From the NCBI RefSeq assembly GCF_001418575.1, contig NZ_LIQR01000117.1:1-37800 (forward strand): a stretch of 37,800 nt of DNA, in the 5' to 3' direction. A program made the position numbers and the translations under genes. This document shows positions 25,545 to 33,568 of the stretch, one piece after another; position 1 is the stretch's first letter, and every line of letters begins with the position of its first letter. This stretch comes from Peterkaempfera griseoplana. Its GTDB lineage: Bacteria > Actinomycetota > Actinomycetes > Streptomycetales > Streptomycetaceae. Under the pieces are notes generated by a model. The model did not search any database and was not told where the DNA came from. It saw only the letters and a program-made list of their open reading frames with translations.

Positions 25545-25939
25545 CCGTCGACCAGCGGCCGGAGCGCCATGACTTCGAGTACGCGGTGCTGCGGGCGGTG
25601 CCCCGGGTGGAGCGCGGCGAGTGCATCAACGTCGGGGTGCTGCTCTACTGCCGCGCCGCCTCCTTCGTGGGCGTGCGCACCCATCTGGACGAGGCCCGGC
25701 TGCTCGCCCTGGACCCGGCGGCGGACGCGGCGGGGGTGCGCCGGGCACTGCGCGGTGTCGAGGGTGTCTGCGTGGGCGGTGAGCAGGCCGGGCAGGCCGC
25801 GGGGGACAACCCGGGGCAGCGGTTCCGCTGGCTGACCGCGCCGCGCAGCACCGTGGTGCAGCCCGGCCCCGTCCACACCGGCCTGACCGCGGACCCGGAG
25901 GCCGAACTGGAGCGCCTGGTGGAGCTGCTGGTCCGCTGA
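25541..25939 (+). CDS. DUF3037 family protein
   Basis: A 132-residue soluble protein matching, from memory, the DUF3037 family: FEYAVLRAVPRVERGECINVGVLLYC (about 10-35), a VRTHLDEARLLALDP segment, and FRWLTAPRSTVVQPGPVHTGL near 92-112. The family has no assigned biochemical function. The ATG at 25541 lies inside the stop of the HipA-like kinase gene, and I recall this pairing as recurring in other bacteria, which points to a joint function, perhaps a regulator, substrate or antidote of the kinase. It has no visible DNA-binding motif or membrane segment, unlike HipB, which is a helix-turn-helix protein. Confidence 0.8.
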   Translation: MTVDQRPERHDFEYAVLRAVPRVERGECINVGVLLYCRAASFVGVRTHLDEARLLALDPAADAAGVRRALRGVEGVCVGGEQAGQAAGDNPGQRFRWLTAPRSTVVQPGPVHTGLTADPEAELERLVELLVR

Positions 25940-25956
25940 GCCCCGGTCTCCGGCGG

Positions 25957-25981
25957 CCCGGCCGGCGCAGGCCCGGCCGGG
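25957..25981 (+). terminator. Weak hairpin after DUF3037 gene
   Basis: CCCGGCC (25957-25963) and GGCCGGG (25975-25981) can pair across an 11-nt loop, 18 nt after the stop codon. There is no U tract. Confidence 0.3.
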
Positions 25982-26041
25982 ACGCGGCGGGCGGTCCCGG
26001 CGGTTCCGGCGCTTGCCCGGGGGACGTTGCGATCATGGAAT

Positions 26042-26072
26042 CTTGAAGCTGTCAAGTTTCCTGCCGTACGGT
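26042..26072 (+). promoter_or_regulatory. marR promoter with overlapping inverted repeat
   Basis: TTGAAG (26043-26048) and TACGGT (26067-26072) are spaced by 18 nt, and the ATG follows the -10 box by 6 nt, so the transcript is probably leaderless. The inverted repeat CTTGA-N5-TCAAG (26042-26056) covers the -35 box and is a likely self-operator. Confidence 0.55.
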
Positions 26073-26078
26073 TGCCCC

Positions 26079-26522
26079 ATGCCCGAGACCGCCGCTGCTC
26101 CCACCACTGCCGAGCTCATGGAGGCGGTCGCCGCCGTGGGGACCGCCTACTTCCACGACTTCGCGGCCGCCGCCGCCCGCCTGGGGCTGACCTCGGTGCA
26201 GGCCAAGGCGCTGGGAGCGGTGCAGGAGCCCGTGCCGATGCGGGAGCTGGCCGGGCGGCTGGGGTGCGACGCCTCCAACGTCACCGGCATCGTGGACCGC
26301 CTGGAGGCCCGCGGCCTGGCAGCCCGGCAGGCGGCCGAGGCCGACCGCAGGGTCAAGATCGTGGTCGCCACCGACGCGGGCCGGGTCGCCCTGCGCAGCA
26401 TCCGCGCCGGGATGGACCGGGCCCAGGAGGCGTTCGGCGCACTGGACGAGGGGCAACGGCGCGCCCTCTTCGAGGCCTGCGGGGCGCTGCTGCCCGTCCT
26501 CACCGCTCCCGGACAGGACTGA
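26079..26522 (+). CDS. MarR family transcriptional regulator
   Basis: A 147-residue MarR-type winged helix protein: helical dimer arm (1-35), LTSVQAKALGAVQEPVPMRELAGRL (about 37-61), recognition helix CDASNVTGIVDRLEARGL (about 63-80), a wing with EADRRVKIVVATDAG (about 87-101) and a C-terminal dimerisation helix. MarR proteins repress genes for efflux or detoxification and lose DNA binding on binding small phenolic ligands or on cysteine oxidation. The single cysteine at the recognition helix (about 63) is notable but untested. ATG 26079 is probably leaderless. The target gene is not obvious because the next gene, purB, has its own promoter-like box. Confidence 0.92.
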   Translation: MPETAAAPTTAELMEAVAAVGTAYFHDFAAAAARLGLTSVQAKALGAVQEPVPMRELAGRLGCDASNVTGIVDRLEARGLAARQAAEADRRVKIVVATDAGRVALRSIRAGMDRAQEAFGALDEGQRRALFEACGALLPVLTAPGQD

Positions 26523-26554
26523 TCGCGCCGCTCCCCCCGGGCCGCCGCCACCTC

Positions 26555-26588
26555 CCGCTCGCGCCGCCTCCCCGCTCGCGCCGCCTCC
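26555..26588. repeat. 17-nt tandem duplication upstream of purB
   Basis: CCGCTCGCGCCGCCTCC occurs twice in a row (26555-26571, 26572-26588), 53 bp before the purB start. It is a perfect duplication in non-coding DNA. Confidence 0.9.
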
Positions 26589-26626
26589 CCGGACGGCCCG
26601 GACCGGCTCGGGCTGACCAGGGCTGT

Positions 26627-26632
26627 TAGGCT
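26627..26632 (+). promoter_or_regulatory. -10 box of purB (near-leaderless)
   Basis: TAGGCT fits TAnnnT and lies 8 nt before the GTG at 26641, with no Shine-Dalgarno sequence between. No clear -35 was found. Confidence 0.4.
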
Positions 26633-26640
26633 TGCCGAAC

Positions 26641-28071
26641 GTGAGCGCCAAGCCCCAGATCCCCGATGTCCTCGCCGCCCGGTATGCCTCTGCGGAGCTG
26701 GCCAGGCTGTGGTCCCCCGAACACAAGGTGGTGCTGGAGCGCCGCCTCTGGCTCGCCGTGCTGAAGGCCCAGCAGGACCTCGGCATCGAGGTCCCCGACA
26801 CCGCCGTCGCCGACTACGAGCGCGTGGTCGACCAGGTCGACCTGGCCTCCATCGCCGCCCGGGAGCGGATCACCCGGCACGACGTCAAGGCGCGGATCGA
26901 GGAGTTCAGCGACCTCGCCGGACATGAGCAGATCCACAAGGGCATGACGTCCCGGGACCTCACCGAGAACGTCGAGCAGCTCCAGATCAGGCAGTCGCTG
27001 GAGCACGTCCGCGACCGCACCGTCGCGGTGCTGGTCCGCCTCGGCCGGCTGGCCGCCCAGTACTCCGAGCAGGTGATGGCCGGCCGCTCGCACAATGTCG
27101 CCGCCCAGGCCACCACCCTCGGCAAGCGGTTCGCCACCGCCGCCGACGAGCTACTGGTCGCCTTCGCCCGCCTCGAGGACCTCATCGCCCGCTACCCGCT
27201 GCGCGGCGTCAAGGGACCGGTCGGAACGGCCCAGGACATGCTGGACCTGCTCGGCGGCGACGCCGCCAAGCTGGACGAGCTGGAGCGCCGCGTCGCCGGC
27301 CACCTCGGCTTCGACCAGGTGCTCACCAGCGTGGGCCAGGTCTACCCGCGCTCGCTGGACTTCGATGTGCTCAGCGCTCTGGTGCAGCTGGCCGCCGCCC
27401 CGTCCAGCCTGGCCAAGACCATCCGGCTGATGGCCGGGCACGAGCTGGTCACCGAGGGCTTCAAGCCCGGCCAGGTCGGGTCCTCCGCCATGCCGCACAA
27501 GATGAACACCCGCTCCTGCGAGCGTGTCAACGGCCTGGCCGTCATCCTGCGCGGCTATGCCTCGATGACCGCCGAGCTCGGCGGCGACCAGTGGAACGAG
27601 GGGGACGTCTCCTGCTCCGTGGTCCGCCGGGTGGCCCTGCCCGACGCCTTCTTCGCCTTCGACGGCCTGCTGGAGACGTTCCTGACGGTGCTGGACGAGT
27701 TCGGCGCCTTCCCGGCCGTGATCGAGGCCGAGCTGGACCGCTACCTGCCGTTCCTGGCCACCACCAAGGTGCTGATGGGCGCGGTGCGCGCCGGTGTCGG
27801 CCGGGAGACCGCACATGAGGTGATCAAGGAGCACGCGGTCGCCTCGGCGCTGGCCATGCGTGAGGGCGCCCGGCACAACGAGCTGCTGGACCGGCTCGCC
27901 GCCGACGAGCGGATCCCGCTGGACCGCGCCGCGCTGGACGCCCTGCTCGCCGACCGGCTCTCCTTCACCGGTGCCGCCGGCGCCCAGGTCGCCGAGGTGG
28001 CCCGCCGGGTGCAGGAGACCGCAGACCGGTACCCGGAGGCGGCCAAGTACACCCCCGGCGCCATTCTCTGA
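26641..28071 (+). CDS. purB: Adenylosuccinate lyase
   Basis: A 476-residue member of the fumarase/aspartase superfamily. It splits adenylosuccinate into AMP and fumarate, and SAICAR into AICAR and fumarate, in purine synthesis. Visible signatures are GMTSRDLTENVEQLQIR (about 100-116), AGRSHNVAAQATTLGKRFA, and the superfamily signature loop GSSAMPHKMNTRSCE (about 280-294), which carries the catalytic serine. The length and the RYASAELARLWSPE start agree closely with streptomycete PurB as I recall it. GTG 26641 is preferred; TTG 26632 is an in-frame alternative. It is a single gene apart from other purine genes, bracketed by short tandem repeats and followed by a 13-bp terminator stem. Confidence 0.97.
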   Translation: MSAKPQIPDVLAARYASAELARLWSPEHKVVLERRLWLAVLKAQQDLGIEVPDTAVADYERVVDQVDLASIAARERITRHDVKARIEEFSDLAGHEQIHKGMTSRDLTENVEQLQIRQSLEHVRDRTVAVLVRLGRLAAQYSEQVMAGRSHNVAAQATTLGKRFATAADELLVAFARLEDLIARYPLRGVKGPVGTAQDMLDLLGGDAAKLDELERRVAGHLGFDQVLTSVGQVYPRSLDFDVLSALVQLAAAPSSLAKTIRLMAGHELVTEGFKPGQVGSSAMPHKMNTRSCERVNGLAVILRGYASMTAELGGDQWNEGDVSCSVVRRVALPDAFFAFDGLLETFLTVLDEFGAFPAVIEAELDRYLPFLATTKVLMGAVRAGVGRETAHEVIKEHAVASALAMREGARHNELLDRLAADERIPLDRAALDALLADRLSFTGAAGAQVAEVARRVQETADRYPEAAKYTPGAIL

Positions 28072-28140
28072 CACCAGGGGAGTGACACCTCGCGGGGAGT
28101 GACACCTCGCGGGGAGTGACTCCTCGGGGGAGTGACATCG
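28069..28140. repeat. 17-nt tandem repeat after purB
   Basis: The unit AGTGACACCTCGCGGGG is present at 28081-28097 and 28098-28114, with a 16-nt variant at 28115-28130, a partial copy at 28131-28140, and a degenerate start overlapping the purB stop codon. It lies between purB and its terminator, so it would be transcribed into the 3' end of the mRNA. Confidence 0.9.
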
Positions 28141-28147
28141 CAAGCCA

Positions 28148-28179
28148 CGGTACGGCCCCGCTCCGGCGGGGCCGTACCG
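28148..28179 (+). terminator. Strong intrinsic terminator after purB
   Basis: CGGTACGGCCCCG (28148-28160) and its exact complement (28167-28179) form a 13-bp stem with a 6-nt loop, followed by CTTT. This is the best terminator structure in the window. Confidence 0.8.
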
Positions 28180-28331
28180 CTTTCCGGACGGCCCGCGGCG
28201 GCCCGCTCCACCACCCGGTCGGGTGCCTCCCGGCATGCCCGGCGTGCCCCGGGCGGTGCGCGGTGCTAAGCCGGTACCGGGGGCGGTTGCGGCCTGCCCG
28301 CCGGCGGCGCCGGACAGCGGAGGAGCTCGGC

Positions 28332-28784
28332 ATGCGCAGTGAGTGGTCAGGCGGCGGACCGCCGGCCGACGGCCCGTCCGCGGAGCAGCTGCGGGACGAG
28401 CCCATGCCGAGCCGGGTGGAGTTCGCCTCGGTGATGATGGTGCTGCTGGGCACCTTCCTGGTGATCGCCGCCGTCACCGAATGGGCGGACAGCGACTGGC
28501 TCGGCCGCCGGCAGTTCGCGGTCTTCGGCTCGGCACACGCCTGGTGGGCGGTGTTCGACCTGGTCACCGCGCTGCTGGCGTTCTACGCCGCCTGGGCGCT
28601 CTACGGGCGTCAGCGCCTCACCGGCAGACTGCTGGCCCTCGCCTTCGCCGTCGTCAGCGCCGTGCGTTGGATGTTCTTCATCCCTGCCGCGCCGGTGCTG
28701 GGGGTGCTGGTGGTCGCCATCGACGCGGTGATCATCTGGGGGCTGACCTCGGCGTCCGACTGGTTCGCTCAACCCTCCGTCTGA
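28332..28784 (+). CDS. DUF7144-type four-helix membrane protein
   Basis: A 150-residue membrane protein. A hydrophilic N-terminus (1-30) is followed by four hydrophobic segments at about 33-52, 72-92, 97-118 and 119-140. FASVMMVLLGTFLVI in the first helix and VVAIDAVIIWGL in the last match the layout of a second gene in this window (37248-37682), and both fit the DUF7144 family. The function of the family is unknown. The ATG at 28332 is preceded by GGAGGAG. It follows the purB terminator, so it probably has its own promoter. Its 3' end overlaps the convergent SpoIIE-phosphatase gene by 16 nt. Confidence 0.8.
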   Translation: MRSEWSGGGPPADGPSAEQLRDEPMPSRVEFASVMMVLLGTFLVIAAVTEWADSDWLGRRQFAVFGSAHAWWAVFDLVTALLAFYAAWALYGRQRLTGRLLALAFAVVSAVRWMFFIPAAPVLGVLVVAIDAVIIWGLTSASDWFAQPSV

Positions 28785-31069
28785 GCGATCGCCTGCCGCG
28801 CCCAGATCACCTTGCCCGAGCCCGTGTAACGGGTGCCCCAGCTCTGCGCCATCCGGGCGACGATGAACAGCCCGCGTCCGCCCTCGTCGCCGGCCCGGGC
28901 ATGCCGAAGCCGGGGCGCGTTGCCGCCCGAGTCGAAGACCTCACAGGTCAGCCCCTGGTCGCGGATCAACCGCAGCCGGATCGGCGCGGCACCGTGGCGC
29001 ACCGCGTTGGTGACCAGCTCGCTGGCGACCAGCTCGGTGGAGAAGGTCTCGTCCGTCAGCCCCCAGACGTCCAGCTGCTCCCGTACCCGGCGGCGTGCCG
29101 CGGCCGCGGAGGACGGTTCGCAGGGCAGCTCCCAGGTGGCCACCTGGTCCGGGCCCAGCGCGCGGGTACGGGCGAGCAGCAGCACCGCGTCCTCGTGGGG
29201 CCGGGCGGGCAGCATGGTGTAGACGGCCGTGTCGCAGATGTCGTCCAGTGGCCGCTCGGGCCGGGAGACCGCCTCCCGCAGCCGCTTCAGTCCCGTGTCC
29301 GGGTCGGCCGTCCCGCGCAGCGTCCCCTCGGTGAACAGGGTGAGCAGGCTGCCCTCGGCCAGGTGCTGCTCACAGGCGTCGAACGGCAGGTCGCCCGCGC
29401 CCAGCGGCGGCCCGGTCGGCACCGCCAGCTGCCCCACCGTGCCGTCGGGGTGGGTGATCAGCGGCGACGGATGACCGGCGCTGGCGGCGGCGCAGCGCCG
29501 CGAGACCGGGTCGTACACCACATAGAGGCAGGTGGCGCGGAGCCGCTCGCCGAACTGTGCGGCGGGAGTCGGCCAGCCGGCGCTCTCCTCGGCGATCCGC
29601 AGGGCGGTGTCGTCCAGTCTGGCCAGCAGTTCGTCTGGTTCCAGATCCAGGGCGGCCAGCGCATCGATGGCGGTGCGCAGCCGCGCCATGGTGGCGGCGG
29701 TGCGCAGGCCCCGTCCGGAGACGCCGCCCACGACCAGGGCGACCCGCGCCCCGGAGAGCGGGATGACGTCGAACCAGTCGCCCCCGGCGCCGGCCGGCAG
29801 GTAGTAGCGGGCGACCTCGGCGGCGTCCTGCTGCGGCGGGGTGGAACGGACCAGGTGCCGCTGAAGAGTTACCGCGACGGTGTGCTCACGGGTGAAGCGG
29901 CGGGCGTTGTCCACACAGAGCGCGGTCCGTGCGGCCAGGTCCACGGCCACCGCCAGGTCGTCCTGGTCGAAGGGGTCGGGGTGGGCCGAGCGGTAGAAGC
30001 TCGCCAGGCCCAGCACCGCACCCCGTACCACCAGCGGGGCCACGACCAGCGAGTGGGTGCCGACCGAGCGCAGCCGTGCCGCCCGGTCGGGGTCGTTGGC
30101 CAGCCAGTCGCGGCCCTCGGTCTCCAGGTCGCGCACCAGCCGGGGCTGCAGATCGATCAGGCTCTGGGTGAACGGGGTGGGGAACCGGTAACCGCTCACC
30201 GATCCGACCGGGAAGGCGCCCAGCTCGGGGTGACGCGAGCGGAAGGCGGCGCGTCGTACGGGGGCGTCGGGCTCGACCGGGCCGGTCGGCGGGTCCGCTC
30301 CCCTGACGACGGAGTCCAGCAGGTCCACGGCCACCGCGTCGGCGAAGCGCGGGACGGCGACCTCGGTCAGCTCGACGGCGGTCTGCATGGTGTCGAGGGT
30401 GGTGCCGATGGACACCCGTGCGTCGTGCAGCAGCGACAGCCGGACCCGGGTGCGTTCCTGCTCGGTGACGTCGGACACCGCGACGGCGACGCCGAGCACC
30501 TCCCCGTCCGGGTCCAGCAGCCGGAAGGCGGAGACGGAGAAGATGTGTTCCCTGCCCGTCCCGGATCCCGAGCCGCAGTGCACCAGGTGGTCCTGGAGCT
30601 TGACGCCGCCGGTGACCACCTCGCGCAGCAGCGGTTCGATCTTGCTGTCCTCGCACGCGGGATAGAGCTCGCAGATGGACCGCCCGACCGCGTCGTCCGG
30701 GTGCACGTCGAGGGTGCCGACGGCGTTGGTGTTGAACCGCAGCACCCGCAGCTGCGGGTCCAGCACGTGCAGGCCCAGCGGCGACTGGGTGAAGAGCGCT
30801 TCCAGGACGGCGGAGCTGATCGCCCGCCGGCCCGCCGACGTCCCGGTCCGGGCCGCCACCGCCCAGGCCGGCGCCCCGTCCCTCCCGGGCACCGGACGCA
30901 CCTCCAGCCGCAGCCCCTCGACGACGCGGGCGTCCGCGGGGACCAGCGCCGCCACGGGCTTCCCGACCGCCTGCTCGGCCGTACGGCCGAGCAGCCGCTG
31001 TGCCTCGCGGCTCCACTCCACGACGACACCCCCGGCGTCGAGCAGCATCAGGTGATCCAGTTCTGTCAC
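28769..31069 (-). CDS. PAS-GAF-SpoIIE phosphatase with RsbW-like ATPase domain
   Basis: A 766-residue soluble signalling protein. Two PAS domains (about 1-95 and 100-220; the second has GLHVLDPQLRVLRFNTNAVG) are followed by a GAF domain (about 240-395), a PP2C-type SpoIIE phosphatase domain (about 415-615, with GDWFDVIPL and VSGRGLRTAATMARLR) and a C-terminal HATPase_c anti-sigma kinase-like domain (about 640-766, with ELVASELVTNAVRHG and EGGRGLFIVARMA). Such proteins dephosphorylate anti-anti-sigma factors and may phosphorylate others, tuning alternative sigma factors. No partner anti-sigma or STAS gene lies nearby. GTG 31069 is the start, with GGAGGTGGG upstream. Confidence 0.92.
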   Translation of the reverse strand: MTELDHLMLLDAGGVVVEWSREAQRLLGRTAEQAVGKPVAALVPADARVVEGLRLEVRPVPGRDGAPAWAVAARTGTSAGRRAISSAVLEALFTQSPLGLHVLDPQLRVLRFNTNAVGTLDVHPDDAVGRSICELYPACEDSKIEPLLREVVTGGVKLQDHLVHCGSGSGTGREHIFSVSAFRLLDPDGEVLGVAVAVSDVTEQERTRVRLSLLHDARVSIGTTLDTMQTAVELTEVAVPRFADAVAVDLLDSVVRGADPPTGPVEPDAPVRRAAFRSRHPELGAFPVGSVSGYRFPTPFTQSLIDLQPRLVRDLETEGRDWLANDPDRAARLRSVGTHSLVVAPLVVRGAVLGLASFYRSAHPDPFDQDDLAVAVDLAARTALCVDNARRFTREHTVAVTLQRHLVRSTPPQQDAAEVARYYLPAGAGGDWFDVIPLSGARVALVVGGVSGRGLRTAATMARLRTAIDALAALDLEPDELLARLDDTALRIAEESAGWPTPAAQFGERLRATCLYVVYDPVSRRCAAASAGHPSPLITHPDGTVGQLAVPTGPPLGAGDLPFDACEQHLAEGSLLTLFTEGTLRGTADPDTGLKRLREAVSRPERPLDDICDTAVYTMLPARPHEDAVLLLARTRALGPDQVATWELPCEPSSAAAARRRVREQLDVWGLTDETFSTELVASELVTNAVRHGAAPIRLRLIRDQGLTCEVFDSGGNAPRLRHARAGDEGGRGLFIVARMAQSWGTRYTGSGKVIWARQAIAQTEG

Positions 31070-31211
31070 TGATCAGCCCACCTCCGCGGCTCCGGCTCGT
31101 CGTGCGGGCCCGCTCCGGTTCTGCCTCCACCATCGCAGACTTCCGCTGCAAAGCCTGCGTTGCCATGCCTTAATGGGCTATATCCGGCGTATCGACCATG
31201 GAGGAAGTGCC

Positions 31212-31337
31212 GTGATCGCTCTCCAGATCATCGGATACGCGCTGCTGGTGCTCGCCATCCTCGCCGGGACGCTGCTCTTCCTCATGGGCGGCCTGCGCTA
31301 CCGCGACCGGCCCGCGTCGCGCCCCCGCGGGGACTGA
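31212..31337 (+). CDS. 41-residue single-helix membrane peptide
   Basis: A short gene beginning with GTG after GGAGG (31200-31204, 7 nt spacing) and ending at TGA 31335-31337. The product has a hydrophobic helix (about 3-27, starting IALQIIGYALLVLAILAG) and a basic tail RYRDRPASRPRGD, giving a positive-inside topology. Good ribosome site, clean helix and basic tail argue that it is real. I do not recognise a family. It lies in the gap between the phosphatase gene and the FUSC gene, both on the other strand, downstream of A+T-rich sequence (TATATC at 31179-31184) that may hold its promoter. Confidence 0.65.
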   Translation: MIALQIIGYALLVLAILAGTLLFLMGGLRYRDRPASRPRGD

Positions 31338-31353
31338 CCGGCAGCCGCCAGGG

Positions 31354-33519
31354 TCAGCCCCCGCCGGGCGGCGGGGGCTCGAGCCGCGCGAGGTTGCGGG
31401 CGACGGCGGTGAGCCACACCCGTACGTCGGCCGCGTGCAGCGACTCCTGACCGGCGGTGCGACGGGTGGCCGGGTCGTCGTCGGCCAGGGCCGGCAGCAC
31501 CGCGGGCGGTACCGGCGAGGCCAGCCGCAGCCCCGCCGCGGCGCAGCGATAGGCGGCGGCCACCTCGGCGGCCTCCCGCTCCAGACGCCGTACCGCGACC
31601 GGCGCCCCGGCCAGACACCCCGGGGAGGAGCGGCCCAGCACCACCTCCGCCCCGAGCACGCTGAACTGCCCGGCGACCAGCGCGGCCTGCCAGTCGACGG
31701 CGGCCAGTCTGCGGTCCGCCCGCTCGGTCTGGTACTGCGCATAGCCGGCCTCGGCGAGGATCATGACCCGCCGGGCGTGCGGCAGCACATGCCCCGGGTG
31801 CGGACGCCCGCCCACCACGGCGACGGTCTCCTGCACCGCGTCCGCAGCACCGCGCAGGAATTCCCCCATCGCCCGGCGCAGCTCACCGCCGCCGCCCCGC
31901 GGCCAGGCGCACAGCCCGGTGACGGTGCCCACCAGCGCCCCCACGACGACATCGACCAGCCGGACCTCGGCCAGCCGCCAGCCGGCCGGTGCCAGCTGAC
32001 TGAAGAGGATCGACACCACCAGGGTGAACAGCCCCTGCCCCCAGCCCGGACCCAGCAGCGGACCCGCGGTGAAGGCCAGCAGCATCACCGGCGGCATCGC
32101 CGCGGCGTAGAACGCCGGATGGTCGCCCACGACCAGCAGCAGTGCCCCCGCGGCCAGCGCCCCCGTGAAGGTGCCGACCAGCGCCGGGCGCAGGGTCGTC
32201 CTGGTGTCCGCCGCCGAGCCGCGCATCAGGGTGAGCGTCGCCAGCAGCACCCAGAAGCCGTGCGTCACCCCGAGCCCGGCGGCGGCCAGCCGGGCCGCGG
32301 CGAGGGCCAGTGCGATCCGCACGGCGCTCTGGAAGGCCACCGAACGCGGCGTCAGATGGCAGCGCAGCCGGCTCCACCAGAGCGCCGCCGCCGAACGCTC
32401 GGCGTACCAGAAGGGGCCCGGCCGCTCCTCCGGCGGCGCCTCGTCCGGCGGCACCGGGGCGCCCCGGCCGATCCGGGTGGCCAGCAGCGCAAAGCGGGTC
32501 GCGACGGCCACATCCAGCGCCACCGAGCCCCGGCGCGCCCGCTGCCGGTCGTCCTCGGGCGTCAGCCGCCGCAGCGCCCGAGCCCGTACCTCCGCGAAGA
32601 CCCGCATCGCCTGCTCCAGCTCCCCGGTGGTGGGCGGAGGACCGGTGCCGTCCTGCGCGGCCGCGGCGGCGCGCAGCGCCCGGGCGGTGCAGTGCAGCAG
32701 CGGCGCAGCCGTCGGCAGCGGCTCGAGGCCGCGGCTCAGCTCGGCCAGCCGCCCGGTCTGCGAGGCCGCGTACCGAAGTGCGGACGCCGTGTGGCCGCGG
32801 GAGCGGTCGACCCGTCCGGCGGAGGCCGGCCGCTCCATCGGCGGTACCCGGGAGAAGCGCAGCTGCTCCACCGCGGCGGCGGTCAGCGGCAGCAGCCGCT
32901 CGGCGCGCAGTACGGCTCCCGGCCGGCCCTCGGCGGCGTCGCCCAGCGCCGCGACGCAGTCCGCCAGCGCCCGGGCCGCCCGGGCGAGCCGGTCCTGGTA
33001 GCGCTCGGGTGGCGGGTCCGGCCAGAGCGTCACCTCGGCGACGGCCAGCAGCCCCAGACCGACGCTCACCCCGGCGAGCCGGTGGGGCAGGGTGGCGGGT
33101 TCGTACGGTGGGAAGCACGGCAGGATGTAGAACAGCTGCAGCCCGTTGGTGAGGCCGACCAGCCGGGGGCCGCCCACCCCGGCGAACGTGACCGTGAAGC
33201 CGAGCAGCAGCATCCCCAGCGCCGCGGCCCAGGCGTGCGCCGCCAGCACGGTACCGACCGTGATCAGCGCATACGCCGCCGGGAGGAGCCGCAGCAGGGT
33301 GACGGCCCGCTCCGCCGGGGGGCCGCCCGACTGGGAGAGGAACCCGGTGGCGATGGTGCCGAAGATCGCATAGGTGGCCGTCGTCCGGTCGGAGAGGCCG
33401 TAGCGGCAGGCGTAGAAGCCGACGCTGGCTGCGACGGTCACCCGGGCGCCGTGCCGGACGGCGGGCAGCAGCCCGGGAACCTGCCGGCACCACCGGCCCA
33501 CCGAGGAGGTCACGGCCAT
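31354..33519 (-). CDS. FUSC family membrane transporter-like protein
   Basis: About 721 residues. Two blocks of membrane helices (about 15-150 and 385-530 in this numbering) are separated by a soluble region (about 150-370) and followed by a soluble tail. The second block includes ALALAAARLAAAGLGVTHGF, WVLLATLTLMRGS and TRTTLRPALVGTFTGALAAG, the fusaric-acid-resistance-like FUSC pattern seen in aromatic acid exporters. In proteobacteria such proteins pair with periplasmic adaptors; actinobacterial ones act alone, with unknown cargo. The start is uncertain: ATG 33519 is used, GTG 33555 and GTG 33513 are alternatives. It lies downstream of the ClC gene on the same strand, so they may be co-transcribed. 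Confidence 0.82.
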   Translation of the reverse strand: MAVTSSVGRWCRQVPGLLPAVRHGARVTVAASVGFYACRYGLSDRTTATYAIFGTIATGFLSQSGGPPAERAVTLLRLLPAAYALITVGTVLAAHAWAAALGMLLLGFTVTFAGVGGPRLVGLTNGLQLFYILPCFPPYEPATLPHRLAGVSVGLGLLAVAEVTLWPDPPPERYQDRLARAARALADCVAALGDAAEGRPGAVLRAERLLPLTAAAVEQLRFSRVPPMERPASAGRVDRSRGHTASALRYAASQTGRLAELSRGLEPLPTAAPLLHCTARALRAAAAAQDGTGPPPTTGELEQAMRVFAEVRARALRRLTPEDDRQRARRGSVALDVAVATRFALLATRIGRGAPVPPDEAPPEERPGPFWYAERSAAALWWSRLRCHLTPRSVAFQSAVRIALALAAARLAAAGLGVTHGFWVLLATLTLMRGSAADTRTTLRPALVGTFTGALAAGALLLVVGDHPAFYAAAMPPVMLLAFTAGPLLGPGWGQGLFTLVVSILFSQLAPAGWRLAEVRLVDVVVGALVGTVTGLCAWPRGGGGELRRAMGEFLRGAADAVQETVAVVGGRPHPGHVLPHARRVMILAEAGYAQYQTERADRRLAAVDWQAALVAGQFSVLGAEVVLGRSSPGCLAGAPVAVRRLEREAAEVAAAYRCAAAGLRLASPVPPAVLPALADDDPATRRTAGQESLHAADVRVWLTAVARNLARLEPPPPGGG
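31357..31378. terminator. Bidirectional GC hairpin between convergent genes
   Basis: GCCCCCGCC and GGCGGGGGC form a perfect 9-bp stem with a 4-nt loop. It lies in the last codons of the FUSC gene and 20 nt past the stop of the small membrane peptide gene. There is no U tract. Confidence 0.5.
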
Positions 33520-33568
33520 CCCCGCGGAGGACGGGCGGCGGTGCGGACCGCGCACCCCGGGGCGGCGT

